Origin: an uncultured Lysobacter sp.
GTDB taxonomy: Bacteria > Pseudomonadota > Gammaproteobacteria > Xanthomonadales > Xanthomonadaceae
Assembly: GCA_946480055.1 (NCBI GenBank)
Contig: CAMLID010000009.1
Span: forward strand, 1 to 64,000
Reading direction: 5' to 3'
DNA: 64,000 nucleotides
Shown here: positions 1-8,666 of the stretch, one piece after another
How the letters are laid out: each line of letters starts with the position of its first letter
Position numbering within the stretch: the stretch's first letter is position 1
The notes under the pieces: generated by a model
Told to the model about the DNA's origin: nothing
Seen by the model: the letters and a program-made list of their open reading frames with translations, nothing else
Database searches by the model: none
Position numbers and translations under genes: made by a program

Positions 1-576
1 TACAGCGTGATCCTGCTCGACGAGGTCGAGAAGGCGCACCCGGACGTGTTCAACATCCTGCTGCAGGTGCTCGACGATGGTCGTCTCACCGACGGCCAGG
101 GCCGCACCGTGGATTTCCGCAACACCGTGATCGTAATGACCAGCAACCTGGGCTCGCAGATGATCCAGGAGCTGGCCTCAGACGACAGCGCCGAGAGCTA
201 CACCCAGATGAAGGCCGCGGTGATGGGCGTGGTCCAGGCGCACTTCCGTCCTGAGTTCATCAACCGTCTCGACGACATCGTCGTGTTCCATCCGCTCGAC
301 AAGACCCAGATCCGCGAGATCGCCAAGATCCAGATGCACGGCCTGGAGAAGCGCCTGGGCGAGCGCGGCCTGAAGCTGTCGCTGTCGGATGCGGCGCTGA
401 CACTGATCGGCAACGTCGGTTTCGACCCGGTGTACGGCGCGCGTCCGCTCAAGCGCGCGGTCCAGCAACAACTGGAAAACCCGTTGGCGCAGAAGATCCT
501 GAGCGGCGAGTTCGTCAGCGGCGACATCATCCAGGTCGAAGCCGAGGCCGGGCACCTGGTGTTCCGCAAGGGCTGA
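1..576 (+). CDS. clpB: ATP-dependent chaperone ClpB, C-terminal part (5' end outside window)
   Basis: This is the end of the disaggregase ClpB, which works with DnaK to pull polypeptides out of aggregates. About 191 residues are visible, covering part of the second AAA+ domain. They include the Walker B motif LLDEVEKAH near the left edge, the sensor-1 stretch [22 protein letters not shown], and the sensor-2 motif GARPLKR, followed by the small C-terminal domain ending in FRKG. These are characteristic of ClpB/ClpA-type second AAA domains; the C-terminal sequence fits ClpB best. The frame is open from base 1, so the start lies upstream of the window. A strong hairpin follows the stop. Confidence 0.93.
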   Translation, partial: YSVILLDEVEKAHPDVFNILLQVLDDGRLTDGQGRTVDFRNTVIVMTSNLGSQMIQELASDDSAESYTQMKAAVMGVVQAHFRPEFINRLDDIVVFHPLDKTQIREIAKIQMHGLEKRLGERGLKLSLSDAALTLIGNVGFDPVYGARPLKRAVQQQLENPLAQKILSGEFVSGDIIQVEAEAGHLVFRKG

Positions 577-581
577 AGCCT

Positions 582-613
582 GCGGTCATGGCGGGTAGAC
601 CCGCCATGACCGC
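582..613 (+). terminator. Terminator hairpin after clpB
   Basis: A perfect 14-bp stem (582-595 with 600-613) with the loop TAGA lies directly after the clpB stop and is followed by a pyrimidine-rich TTCTCTC. It sits between clpB and the oppositely directed lipoprotein gene ending at 619, so it may serve both strands. The tract after the stem is not a pure T run, so efficiency is uncertain. Confidence 0.7.
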
Positions 614-618
614 TTCTC

Positions 619-1041
619 TCAATGCGGGCAGTAGGGCTGGTCGAACGTCGGTTCCAGGTCCAGGCCGATGCGATTGTCCGCACCCTCGCGGTAAACCTCT
701 AGACGGCAGGCCTGGTCGCGCATTTCCAAGTTGACCAGGTATCGATGACTGGCGTCCGGCACGAAGCTCATACCGACCGTGCAGGTCCAGTACGACTGGT
801 AGCCGCTCAGATAGACGAAGGAATTCACCACGATGCGCTTACCGACCGGCACGAGCGCGCGTTGCTGTTTGTCGGGCACGAACTTGTAGTTGGTGCCGCC
901 GACGCAGAACCAGGGCGAAGGCACGTCGGTGAGATTCACCACCGCAGTGGGTTCGCCCGGTTGAAACGGATAGGGCGACAGCGAGGAGCAGCCCACCAGC
1001 AACGCGGCGGCCGCGAGGGCCGTGACGATCGTGCGGCTCAT
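619..1041 (-). CDS. Hypothetical lipoprotein, 140 aa
   Basis: I do not recognise the family. The N-terminus is a lipoprotein signal: MSRT, then a hydrophobic stretch ending in ALLVGCSS, with the probable lipidated cysteine at residue 18. The mature part is rich in aromatic residues and has four further cysteines (in PSPWFCVGG, YWTCTVG, DQACRL and QPYCPH), which could form two disulfides in the periplasm. The ATG at 1041 is chosen because it gives this signal peptide and because it overlaps the stop of the upstream lipoprotein gene by 4 bp (ATGA), suggesting translational coupling. The frame stays open far upstream, but that part is antisense to other genes. Confidence 0.75.
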   Translation of the reverse strand: MSRTIVTALAAAALLVGCSSLSPYPFQPGEPTAVVNLTDVPSPWFCVGGTNYKFVPDKQQRALVPVGKRIVVNSFVYLSGYQSYWTCTVGMSFVPDASHRYLVNLEMRDQACRLEVYREGADNRIGLDLEPTFDQPYCPH

Positions 1042-1496
1042 GGCGCACCCGCCGACTTGCCGGCCGGGTCGTTGGCGACCTTGCGGATATGCGCATACTT
1101 GGCCAGAACGTCGGCCGTGACCAACGCGCCCGGCTTGGCTTCGTCTTCCAACAACATGTAAGCGACGCCGGAGGTGCCGTTGGTCAGCGGCGCAACCAGG
1201 TCGCGGGTATGGCGCTCGCCGACGATGGCTTCGGCGATGCTGCCGTAGATCGTGAAGTACGGCTTGTTGCGCGCATGCGCGACTTCGGCGCAGCGCAGCA
1301 TCAAGTAGTCCTCGACTTTGGCTTCCTTGCTGTAGCCGTTGCCGGCGAATCCGACCTTGATCAGTTCGCCCGGCCCCGGACGATCCCAATAACCGCCGGT
1401 CCAGCCCAGCAACGGATTGCTGGCGCTGTGATAGCCGGTGGCGCAGCCTGTCAACAGCGATGCCGTCAGCACCGCTGCCGCGATCGCTCGCGTCAT
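1038..1496 (-). CDS. Lipoprotein resembling the CC0125/CC1285 family, 152 aa
   Basis: The N-terminus MTRAIAAAVLTASLLTGCAT is a lipoprotein signal with the lipidated cysteine at residue 18. The segment GFAGNGYSKEAKVEDYLMLR followed by CAEVA resembles what I recall of the CC0125/CC1285 lipoprotein family, in which a short beta strand precedes a helix of the 'YLL.RAAE' type; function is unknown. A longer frame begins at 1571, but the ATG at 1496 directly gives the signal peptide. The gene is upstream of, and overlaps by 4 bp, the other small lipoprotein gene, so the two are probably cotranscribed and may act together at the envelope. Confidence 0.75.
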   Translation of the reverse strand: MTRAIAAAVLTASLLTGCATGYHSASNPLLGWTGGYWDRPGPGELIKVGFAGNGYSKEAKVEDYLMLRCAEVAHARNKPYFTIYGSIAEAIVGERHTRDLVAPLTNGTSGVAYMLLEDEAKPGALVTADVLAKYAHIRKVANDPAGKSAGAP

Positions 1497-1628
1497 GCGT
1501 GTTACCTCCCCCTTGGTGGAGCCTCCCCAGGCTCGCGGCGAAAGTGTAGCGACGATCGCGACGCGCCCCAAGGCTCACCGGCACGGCGATGCCGCGGCCC
1601 GGTTGCGGGCTGCGGCGAACCGGGGCGC

Positions 1629-3665
1629 TTAGCGTGCGGCCTTGCGAGGCACGATGCCCAACGCCTGTTCGATCTCGGCCGGGTCGTAGCGCTTGCCGCC
1701 CTTGAACACCAGGTCGACCTTGCGGATGTCGCTCATGTCGCGCAGCGGGTCGCCGTCGATCAGTACCAGGTCGGCGAACTTGCCCGGCGCGATCACGCCG
1801 CGGTCCTTGTCCACGCCCAGTACCTGGGCCGGGGTCAGTGTCGCCAGGCGCAGCACTTCGGCATTGGCGATGCCGGCGCGCGAATACACCTCCAGCTCCG
1901 CGTGCAGCATGTAACCGGCCAGCGCGTCGGTGCCGGGCAGGATGGTCACGCCGGCGTCGTGCACGGTCTTGAGCAGGCGCAGCATGGTCGGAAACGCCTG
2001 CTTGTAGGCTTCTTCCTTGCCGTGCGGCGGCTGCAGCGCGCCCCAGCTCAGGCCGCGCTGGGCCTGCGGCGGGAAGCGTTCGGCGACGCCGCGCAAGCCG
2101 GGCGGGGTCTTGCTGTCGGGATCGCCGGCGTACAGGTCCTCGGCCAGGGCCATGGTCGGGTCGAGCACGGTGTGGTGGCGCTTGAGGAAGTCGACGAACT
2201 CGCGCACCTCGGCCTTCTCCGGCGGGAACTCGTGGGCGTGCTCGCCGACCTCGGTCAGGCGGGCCCTGGTGCGGGTGTCCTGCACGCGCGGGTACATGAA
2301 GTTGAGTTCGACGAACAGGAAGTGCTGCAGTTCGTCGGCGCCGGCCTCGATGAACTGGCGCGCCGACATGAAGGCCGGCACGTGCCCGCTCACGCGCAGG
2401 CCGCGCGCGTGGGCGCGGTCGGCGATGATCGGGAACAGTTCCGGCTTCAGCGACGAATAGGTCTTGATCTGCATGTAGCCGCGGTCGGCGTAGAAGTCCA
2501 CGGCCTTGAGCGCTTCCTCCGGCGTGTCGACCAGCATCTTGGTCGGGCCGGCATAGGGACCGGGGCCGTCGATGAAGCCGGCCATCATCACGCGCGGGCC
2601 GATCTCGGTACCGGCCTCGAAGCGCTTCACGCGTTCGGGGAAGGTGTCGAAGTTGTTGGCGACATCGCGCGCGCTGGTGACGCCGGCGGCGATATCGAGC
2701 GCGCCGTCCTGGATCGACGTGTAATGCTTGTGCACGTCCCACAGGCCCGGCATCAGGAAGCGGCCGTTCGCGTCGATCACCTCGGCGCCGGCCGGCGCCT
2801 TGAGCTGGGCGTCGGGCGCGACGCGTACGATGCGCTCGCCCTCGATCAGCACGCTGGTGCCCGCCGTCGCGCTCAGGTCGCGCGGGTCGTACAGGCGCGC
2901 ATTGCGGATCAGCAGCGGTCCCTTGGGCGCATGGGTGAGCCGCTGCGCGAACTCGGCACCCCAGCTCGCATCGGCGCGCTCCTGCAGTTCCAGCAACTTG
3001 GGCAGCGCGTCCTGCAACTCGGTGTCGATGACCACGAACCAGCCCGAGGCGTAGATCGCGGCGGCGGTCGAGCCGTCGCTGCGCAGCCACAGCGAGCCTG
3101 GGGTGAAATCGAGGCCGACGATGCGCTGCAGGCTCAGTTTGACCGGGCCGTTCTTGCCGACCACCTCGTGCTCGCCCAGGGTTTCCAGGCGCGCCTCGCC
3201 CGCGGGCAGGATCGCGAGCTTGCGATCGGGCGCCTGCAGCAGCGCGCGCGCGAGGGCGCCGCCGACTTCCGGCGGGGCTTGCAGCGGCAGGAAGAACGCG
3301 GGCGCGGCCAGCGCCTTTTCGCCTTGCTCGCTGGGGTTCTTCCAGCTCGCGCGGCTGCCGCTGACCTGGTAGCGCTCTTCGAAGGGGTTGAGCAGGTAGT
3401 CGTTGCCGCTGCCCGAGTAGTCGGCCAGGGTGCCGTCGGGATTGAGGCGCCAGCGCGTCTTGCTGCGGTCGCCGCGACCGCGGTCGGTGAAGTGGTATTC
3501 CACCTGGATCGAGCCGTCGGCGGCGGTCTCGACGACCTGCTTGCCGGCGACGTTGCCCTGCATCAGCACCACCTGTTCGCGGCGGGCGGCGAGGGCGTCG
3601 GAAATCGATAAGGCGAGTACCGCGGGCAATGCGAAAGACAGCAACAGCGGTCCGGCGATGCGCAT
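1629..3665 (-). CDS. Secreted amidohydrolase family protein (imidazolonepropionase-like), 678 aa
   Basis: This is a metal-dependent hydrolase of the amidohydrolase superfamily, probably exported. A signal peptide covers about residues 1-27 (ending SDALAARRE). Residues 30-250 form an extra N-terminal region that is not part of the barrel. The beta-sandwich and TIM barrel follow: the HKH metal motif lies at residues 312-314 after GRFLMPGLWDV, then a lysine in MQIKTYSS, histidines in VSGHVP and ELQHFLF, and the aspartate motif LPGTDA near the end. This K/H/H/D pattern fits the imidazolonepropionase/prolidase-like branch of the superfamily. The substrate cannot be told from the sequence. A TonB-dependent receptor lies just upstream on the same strand, so the two could share a substrate, but this is only context. 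Confidence 0.88.
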   Translation of the reverse strand: MRIAGPLLLSFALPAVLALSISDALAARREQVVLMQGNVAGKQVVETAADGSIQVEYHFTDRGRGDRSKTRWRLNPDGTLADYSGSGNDYLLNPFEERYQVSGSRASWKNPSEQGEKALAAPAFFLPLQAPPEVGGALARALLQAPDRKLAILPAGEARLETLGEHEVVGKNGPVKLSLQRIVGLDFTPGSLWLRSDGSTAAAIYASGWFVVIDTELQDALPKLLELQERADASWGAEFAQRLTHAPKGPLLIRNARLYDPRDLSATAGTSVLIEGERIVRVAPDAQLKAPAGAEVIDANGRFLMPGLWDVHKHYTSIQDGALDIAAGVTSARDVANNFDTFPERVKRFEAGTEIGPRVMMAGFIDGPGPYAGPTKMLVDTPEEALKAVDFYADRGYMQIKTYSSLKPELFPIIADRAHARGLRVSGHVPAFMSARQFIEAGADELQHFLFVELNFMYPRVQDTRTRARLTEVGEHAHEFPPEKAEVREFVDFLKRHHTVLDPTMALAEDLYAGDPDSKTPPGLRGVAERFPPQAQRGLSWGALQPPHGKEEAYKQAFPTMLRLLKTVHDAGVTILPGTDALAGYMLHAELEVYSRAGIANAEVLRLATLTPAQVLGVDKDRGVIAPGKFADLVLIDGDPLRDMSDIRKVDLVFKGGKRYDPAEIEQALGIVPRKAAR

Positions 3666-3737
3666 GACGGCCCTCCTTGGGCGGCGACGTCGAAGCCGCG
3701 AACGGCTCCGACGTCCCGGAGGCCTAGTGCGGCAGGG

Positions 3738-6176
3738 TCACCACTTATAGCCGATCTTTCCGTACACGAATGCGCCGTTGAAGCCGAATGGCGAAGCCGC
3801 GCTGTACGGCAGCTGGCCGTTGGTGGAATTGGCCAGCAGGACCTCGTCCGGGTAGGAGTTGAAGACGTTGTCGCCGCCGACGGTGAAGTCCCAGCTGCCG
3901 AGCTTGTAGGTCGCGGCCAGGTCCAGGGTCCATTCGGCGCCGAAGGTCTGGTCCTTGGCCAGGTTGGCCGGGATCTCGCCGTTGAGCACGGTGAACTCGC
4001 CGTAGCGGGTGGCGTTGCCGGTGAAGCTCCAATCGCCGACGTTCCAGACCGCGCCGAGGAAGAACTTGTCGCGCGGCGCGCCCTTGGTGATGCGGCCGAT
4101 CTCGGTGCGGCCGATGCGCAGCAGGTTCAGGCCGCCCTGGGTCAGCTCCGGCGGATTGGGCGCGATCCGTTCGATCGTGGTCTTGTTGTGGTTGTAGCCG
4201 GCGGTCAGGTCGAGCGTGCTGCCGCCCAGGTCCCAACGGTAGTTGCCGACCACGTCGATGCCGCGGGTGCGGGTGTCGACAGCGTTGGTGAAGTAGCGTC
4301 CGCCGTTGACCCCGCGGATGCCGAAGTTGTTGAGCAGGAAGTTCTGCACCGCTACGCCGGTGAGGTTTTCCGACAGGATGATGCGATCGTCGATATCGAT
4401 CTGGTAGGCGTCGATGGTGATGTACAGCGCGTCCACCGGCTGCAGCACCAGGCCCAGGCCGATGTTGGTCGATTCCTCGGCCTTGAGCGGCTCGGAGCCC
4501 AGCGCGATCGCGACCGGGTTGTCGACCGCGAAGGTGCGTACCTCGAACGGCAGATTGCCCTGCGCGGTCTGGATGAAGTTGGTCGCGGTGGACTGGAAGA
4601 ACTGCTGCTGCAGCGAGGGCGCGCGGAAGCCGGTGGAGACGGTCGCGCGCAGCGCCACCTTGGGCGTGAACGCGTAACGCGCCGACAGCTTGCCCGAGGT
4701 GGTCTCGCCGAAGTCGCTGTAGCTCTCGTAGCGCGCGGCGGCGCCGGCCGAGAACTTGTCGGTGAAGTCGGCTTCGAGGTCGGCGTAGAACGAATAGCTG
4801 TGGCGGTCGTGGTGGCCGGCGTCGTTGGGCTGGAAGCCGGCGAATACCTGCGCGCCGGGGATGTTGGCGAACGGGCCCAGCGCGTACGAACCCGGCTCGC
4901 CGGGGCTCTGGTTGAACTTCTCGCCGCGCCACTCGGCGCCGAAAGCGAAGGTGATCGGATACTCCAGCCAGCTCACGTCGAAGGGTTTGCTGAAGTCGGC
5001 GTTGAACACGTTCTGGGTGACTTCCAGCGCGCCGGCGTAGAACTGGGTCGGCGACGTCGGGCCGAGGCTGCGGTTGAGGGTGTGTTCGATGTCGAAGGTG
5101 AGGTGGTCGTAGCCGTAGTTGTAGCTCAGGTCGATGTTCCAGCCGCCGGCGGTTTCGCCGCGCAGACCGAACACGAAGGCGCGGTCCTTGGCGATGTTGT
5201 GGATCTGCGGCAGGAAACCGTTGGGATAGATCTGCGGCACGTTGCGGGCGTCGCCGGCGGGGCGGAAGAAGCCGTTGGACAGCGCGTCGCGTTCGCTGGC
5301 GGTGCCGAAGGAGTAGAAGGTCACGCCCTTGGCCGGGCTGTACTGGGCGTTGTAGGAGATCGCGCCCTGGTCGATCTCGGGGTCGCCGTAGCGCTGCACC
5401 ACCTTGCCCAGCGGCGCCGACGTCGGCGTGACCGGGCCGAGGAACGGGCGCGCGCGGTCGGTCTGGTCGCTGTGCCCGGCCTGCGCCGCCAGGTGCAGCC
5501 AGCCGTTTTCGCCGAGCTTGAAGCCGCCGTCGCCGGACAGTTGGTATTGCTCGCCGTCGCCGGCGCTGTACTGGCCGTAGCGCGCGGCGATGCTGCCGCC
5601 TTCGCCGCTGCCCTTGAGCACGACGTTGATCACGCCGGCGATCGCGTCCGAGCCGTACTGCGCCGAAGCACCGTCGCGCAGCACTTCCACGCGCGCGATC
5701 GCGGCGATCGGGATCGCGTTTAGGTCGACCGGCGAGGAGCCGCGGCCCTGGCTGCCGTTGAGGTTGATCAGGGCGGTGGTGTGGCGGCGCTTGCCGTTGA
5801 CCAGCACCAGCACCTGGTCCGGCGCCAGCCCGCGCAACTGCGCCGGGCGCACCGCATCGGTGCCGTCGGTGATCGCCGGACGCGGGAAATTCAGCGAGGG
5901 CAGGGCGCGCGACAGCGCGGTGGCCAGCTCGACGGTGCCGGTGGCCTCCAGGGCCTCGGGAGTGATGATGTCGATCGGCGCACTGGACTCGGCGACGGTG
6001 CGATCGCTGACCCGGGTGCCGGTGACGATCACTTGGTCCAGGGTGTGGGCGTCCGCGGCCGGAGCGCCCGGGGCAGGCGCGTCCTGGGCATAGGCCGGAG
6101 CGGCGAGGGCGGCGAACATCGCCAGTGAGAGCGGGGCGAGGGCGAGCGGACGGCGGACGCGAAAGGCTACGGACAT
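3738..6176 (-). CDS. TonB-dependent outer membrane receptor, 812 aa
   Basis: This is a substrate receptor of the outer membrane driven by TonB. It starts with a signal peptide ending in APAYAQ, followed by an Asp/Ala/Pro linker and the TonB-box-like region TLDQVIVTGTRV. The plug domain contains the characteristic PDQVLVLVNGKRRH, VEVLRDGASAQYGSDAIAG and VINVVLKG. The 22-strand barrel ends with FVYGKIGYKW, a typical outer membrane C-terminus with a terminal aromatic residue. The plug resembles the large xanthomonad/sphingomonad class of receptors, for which ligands are mostly unknown. It is divergent from the riboswitch-controlled btuB, and no riboswitch is seen on its own side, so I do not assign it to B12. 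Confidence 0.92.
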   Translation of the reverse strand: MSVAFRVRRPLALAPLSLAMFAALAAPAYAQDAPAPGAPAADAHTLDQVIVTGTRVSDRTVAESSAPIDIITPEALEATGTVELATALSRALPSLNFPRPAITDGTDAVRPAQLRGLAPDQVLVLVNGKRRHTTALINLNGSQGRGSSPVDLNAIPIAAIARVEVLRDGASAQYGSDAIAGVINVVLKGSGEGGSIAARYGQYSAGDGEQYQLSGDGGFKLGENGWLHLAAQAGHSDQTDRARPFLGPVTPTSAPLGKVVQRYGDPEIDQGAISYNAQYSPAKGVTFYSFGTASERDALSNGFFRPAGDARNVPQIYPNGFLPQIHNIAKDRAFVFGLRGETAGGWNIDLSYNYGYDHLTFDIEHTLNRSLGPTSPTQFYAGALEVTQNVFNADFSKPFDVSWLEYPITFAFGAEWRGEKFNQSPGEPGSYALGPFANIPGAQVFAGFQPNDAGHHDRHSYSFYADLEADFTDKFSAGAAARYESYSDFGETTSGKLSARYAFTPKVALRATVSTGFRAPSLQQQFFQSTATNFIQTAQGNLPFEVRTFAVDNPVAIALGSEPLKAEESTNIGLGLVLQPVDALYITIDAYQIDIDDRIILSENLTGVAVQNFLLNNFGIRGVNGGRYFTNAVDTRTRGIDVVGNYRWDLGGSTLDLTAGYNHNKTTIERIAPNPPELTQGGLNLLRIGRTEIGRITKGAPRDKFFLGAVWNVGDWSFTGNATRYGEFTVLNGEIPANLAKDQTFGAEWTLDLAATYKLGSWDFTVGGDNVFNSYPDEVLLANSTNGQLPYSAASPFGFNGAFVYGKIGYKW

Positions 6177-6444
6177 GGTGCGCGGCTCCTTGCGGCAAGG
6201 GGATTGGTAACGATGTCATTCGGGTTTAACACGGCCGTAACAACCGGGTCAAACCCGTATTCGCATACGGAAATAGCCGTACGTCATGGTTCCGAGCATT
6301 GGGGTGCCCCGCTGCTTCCGCCGGCACCTCGGATCGGTCCCGCATAGCGGCGGGCGGCGCCCGGACCGGGGAATCGGGCCGAGAATTGGACCGCCTTCAT
6401 GCCGTTTCGTCATGCGGGCGGCCGCGCATCGGCTGCTAACATGG
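6177..6444. other. Divergent intergenic region between the TonB receptor and the B12 riboswitch
   Basis: No gene was found here. It must hold the promoter of the receptor on the minus strand and that of the cobalamin operon on the plus strand. The only clear sequence feature is the palindrome CCGTAT-TCGC-ATACGG at 6255-6270, about 80 bp upstream of the receptor start, which could be an operator. No convincing Fur box was seen. Confidence 0.4.
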
Positions 6445-6660
6445 CCGGGCTTGAGGTGATTGCCGGCCCCGCCGGCGATTGAAACGGGAATCCGGTGCGC
6501 CAGTCCTTCCAACGAAGCGACGGCTATTCCGGAGCTGCCCCCGCAACGGTAAGCAAGACGAACGATCCGCAACGAAGCCACTGTGCGCATGCATGGGAAG
6601 GCGCGGACCGGAGGGCTGGAGGCCCTCGCTTGCAAGCCCGGAGACCGGCCTGAGGCTGAC
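6445..6660 (+). promoter_or_regulatory. Cobalamin (AdoCbl) riboswitch
   Basis: The conserved pieces of the cobalamin aptamer appear in the right order. They are: a 5' segment with TTGAGGTGATTGCCGGCC near 6450, GAAACGGGAATCCGGTGCG at about 6481-6499, the B12 box GAGCTGCCCCCGCAACGGTA at about 6532-6551 continuing into AGC, GCCACTGTG at about 6577, GGGAAG at 6595, and the closing GCAAGCCCGGAGACCGGCCT at about 6632-6651. In this class, bound adenosylcobalamin represses expression. It sits about 125 bp upstream of btuB and heads the whole B12 operon. The expression platform between 6660 and 6770 was not resolved. Confidence 0.95.
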
Positions 6661-6783
6661 CCGACACGCGGTGGGCGCTGTCATGGGGCCGCCTTGCGTC
6701 CGCGCGTCGCCGCCTCGTCGTTCCCTCCTGCGTGTCTCCGACCCATCGATTCCGCGCGGGTAGGCGCGGACCAGGAGCATGCT

Positions 6784-8637
6784 TTGAATTTCCGTTACTC
6801 CGTCCTTCGCCGCACTGCGCTGGCGACGGCGCTGCTGTCCGTCGCCGCCCCGGCCATGGCCGCCGATGCAGCCACCGACCTCGACCAGGTCGTCGTCACC
6901 GCCAGCCGCACCGCGCAGACCCAGGACGCGACCCTGGCCTCGGTCACCGTGATCGACCGCGAGGACATCGAACGCCTGCAGCCGGGCAACCTGCCGGACC
7001 TGCTGCGCGGCACGCCCGGCCTGTCGATGGCCAACCACGGCGGTCCCGGCAAATCGACCTCGCTGTTCCTGCGCGGCACCGAATCCGACCACGTGCTGGT
7101 CCTGATCGACGGCATCAAGGTCGGCTCGGCGACCAGCGGCGGCGCTTCGCTGCAGGACATTCCGGTCGAGCAGATCGAGCGCATCGAGATCGTGCGCGGC
7201 CCGTTCTCCAGCCTGTACGGCTCCGAAGCGCTGGGCGGCGTGATCCAGATCTTCACCCGGCGTCCGCAGGGCGCGTTCGCGCCGCACGCCAGCGTCTCGA
7301 TCGGCAGCTGGCAGACGCGCCGCGGCACTTTGGGCGTGGGCGGCAAGGGCGAGAACGGCTGGTACTCGATCAACGCCGCCAGCGAAGACACCGACGGCAT
7401 CAACGCCTGCCGCGGCAAGCCCTCGCCGGGCGGCGCCGGCTGCTTCACCAACTCGCCCGATCGCGACGGCTACCGCAACCTGTCGCTGACCGCTCAAGGC
7501 GGCTACCGCTTCAACGAGGCCTGGGACGCCGAAGCGCGTCTGTTCCGCGCCGAGGGCCGCAACGAGTACGACGGCAGCAGCAACAACCAATCCGACACCG
7601 TGCAGCAGATCGCCGGCGCACGCCTGCGCTACGCGGCGGCCGAGCGCGCGACGCTGAGCCTGAACCTGGGCCGCAGCGCCGACCTCAGCGACAACTACAA
7701 GAACGGCGTCTACTCCAGCACCTTCAACACCCGCCGCAAGCTCGGTTCGCTGCAGGGCGACTTCGGCCTCGGCGGCGGGCTGCTCAGCCTGGGCTACGAC
7801 TGGCAGCAGGACGAAGTCGAAAGCAGCACCGTCTACGCCCACGACCGCCGCATCAACCGCGGTCTGTTCGGCCAGTACCAGTACGGCTTCGGCGTGCATT
7901 CGCTGCAGGCCAGCCTGCGTCGCGACGACGACAGCCAGTTCGGCGGCCAGACCACCGGCAGCGCGCTTTGGGGCTGGAACCTCAGCGAACAACTGCGTCT
8001 GACCGCGAGCTACGGCACCGCGTTCAAGGCGCCGACCTTCAACGAGCTGTACTTCCCCAGCTTCGGTAACGCCGATCTCAAGCCCGAGGAATCGCGCAGC
8101 TTCGAGCTCGGCCTGCGCGGCGAGCATGCCTGGGGCGGCTGGTCGCTCAACGGCTACGAGACCCGGGTCGACGACCTGATCGCGTTCGATGCTTCGATCG
8201 GCTTGCCGGGCAACATCGACCGCGCCCGCATCCGCGGCGCCGAGGCCAGCGTCGACACCACGCTCGCCGGTTGGGACCTGCGCGCCAGCGCGACCTGGCT
8301 GGACCCGCGCAACGACAGCCGCAGCGCCAGCCGCGACAAGATCCTGCCGCGCCGCGCGCGCGAAAGCGCACGCTTCGACGCCGATCGCCGCTACGGCCGC
8401 TTCAGTTTCGGCGGCAGCGTCTATGTCGCCGGCAGCCGTTACGACGATCTGGCCAATACCCGTCGTCTGGACAGCTACGCCACCACCGACCTGCGCCTGG
8501 GCTTCCGCTTCGACGAGTCCTGGAGCCTGCAGCTGGCGGCCAACAACGTGTTCAACCAGCGCTACGAAACCGCGTCCTACTACAACCAGCCGGGCCGCAA
8601 CTACCTGCTGACCCTGCGCTACCGCCCGGCGAACTGA
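6784..8637 (+). CDS. btuB: TonB-dependent vitamin B12 receptor BtuB, 617 aa
   Basis: This is the outer membrane receptor for cobalamin and related corrinoids. A signal peptide ends at about APAMAADA and the TonB box region is DLDQVVVTASRT. The plug includes SLFLRGTESDHVLVLIDGIK and VRGPFSSLYGSEALGGVIQI, both typical of BtuB, and the protein ends in YLLTLRYRPAN. Length matches E. coli BtuB (about 614 residues). The start is a TTG at 6784: AGGAG at 6773-6777 lies 6 nt upstream, and the signal peptide begins there. The ATG at 6779 is out of frame and reads a stop after two codons. Regulation is by the cobalamin riboswitch directly upstream. Confidence 0.93.
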   Translation: MNFRYSVLRRTALATALLSVAAPAMAADAATDLDQVVVTASRTAQTQDATLASVTVIDREDIERLQPGNLPDLLRGTPGLSMANHGGPGKSTSLFLRGTESDHVLVLIDGIKVGSATSGGASLQDIPVEQIERIEIVRGPFSSLYGSEALGGVIQIFTRRPQGAFAPHASVSIGSWQTRRGTLGVGGKGENGWYSINAASEDTDGINACRGKPSPGGAGCFTNSPDRDGYRNLSLTAQGGYRFNEAWDAEARLFRAEGRNEYDGSSNNQSDTVQQIAGARLRYAAAERATLSLNLGRSADLSDNYKNGVYSSTFNTRRKLGSLQGDFGLGGGLLSLGYDWQQDEVESSTVYAHDRRINRGLFGQYQYGFGVHSLQASLRRDDDSQFGGQTTGSALWGWNLSEQLRLTASYGTAFKAPTFNELYFPSFGNADLKPEESRSFELGLRGEHAWGGWSLNGYETRVDDLIAFDASIGLPGNIDRARIRGAEASVDTTLAGWDLRASATWLDPRNDSRSASRDKILPRRARESARFDADRRYGRFSFGGSVYVAGSRYDDLANTRRLDSYATTDLRLGFRFDESWSLQLAANNVFNQRYETASYYNQPGRNYLLTLRYRPAN

Positions 8638-8666
8638 TCGCCACGTCCACGCCGCCGAGGCCGCCG

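Noticed and set aside
619..3090. Very long minus-strand open frame running through the lipoprotein and amidohydrolase genes
   Set aside because: Only its last 140 codons look like a protein (lipoprotein signal and ordinary composition). The rest is Arg/Ala/Gly-rich antisense or frame-shifted shadow of the amidohydrolase gene, common in high-GC DNA.
1089..3611. 840-codon plus-strand open frame
   Set aside because: It is antisense to the amidohydrolase and the second lipoprotein gene, with an Arg/Gln/Gly/Ala-rich composition and no recognisable domain.
3738..6176. Assigning the TonB receptor to cobalamin uptake because of its neighbour btuB
   Set aside because: It is on the opposite strand, has no riboswitch of its own, and its plug resembles a general xanthomonad receptor class rather than BtuB.
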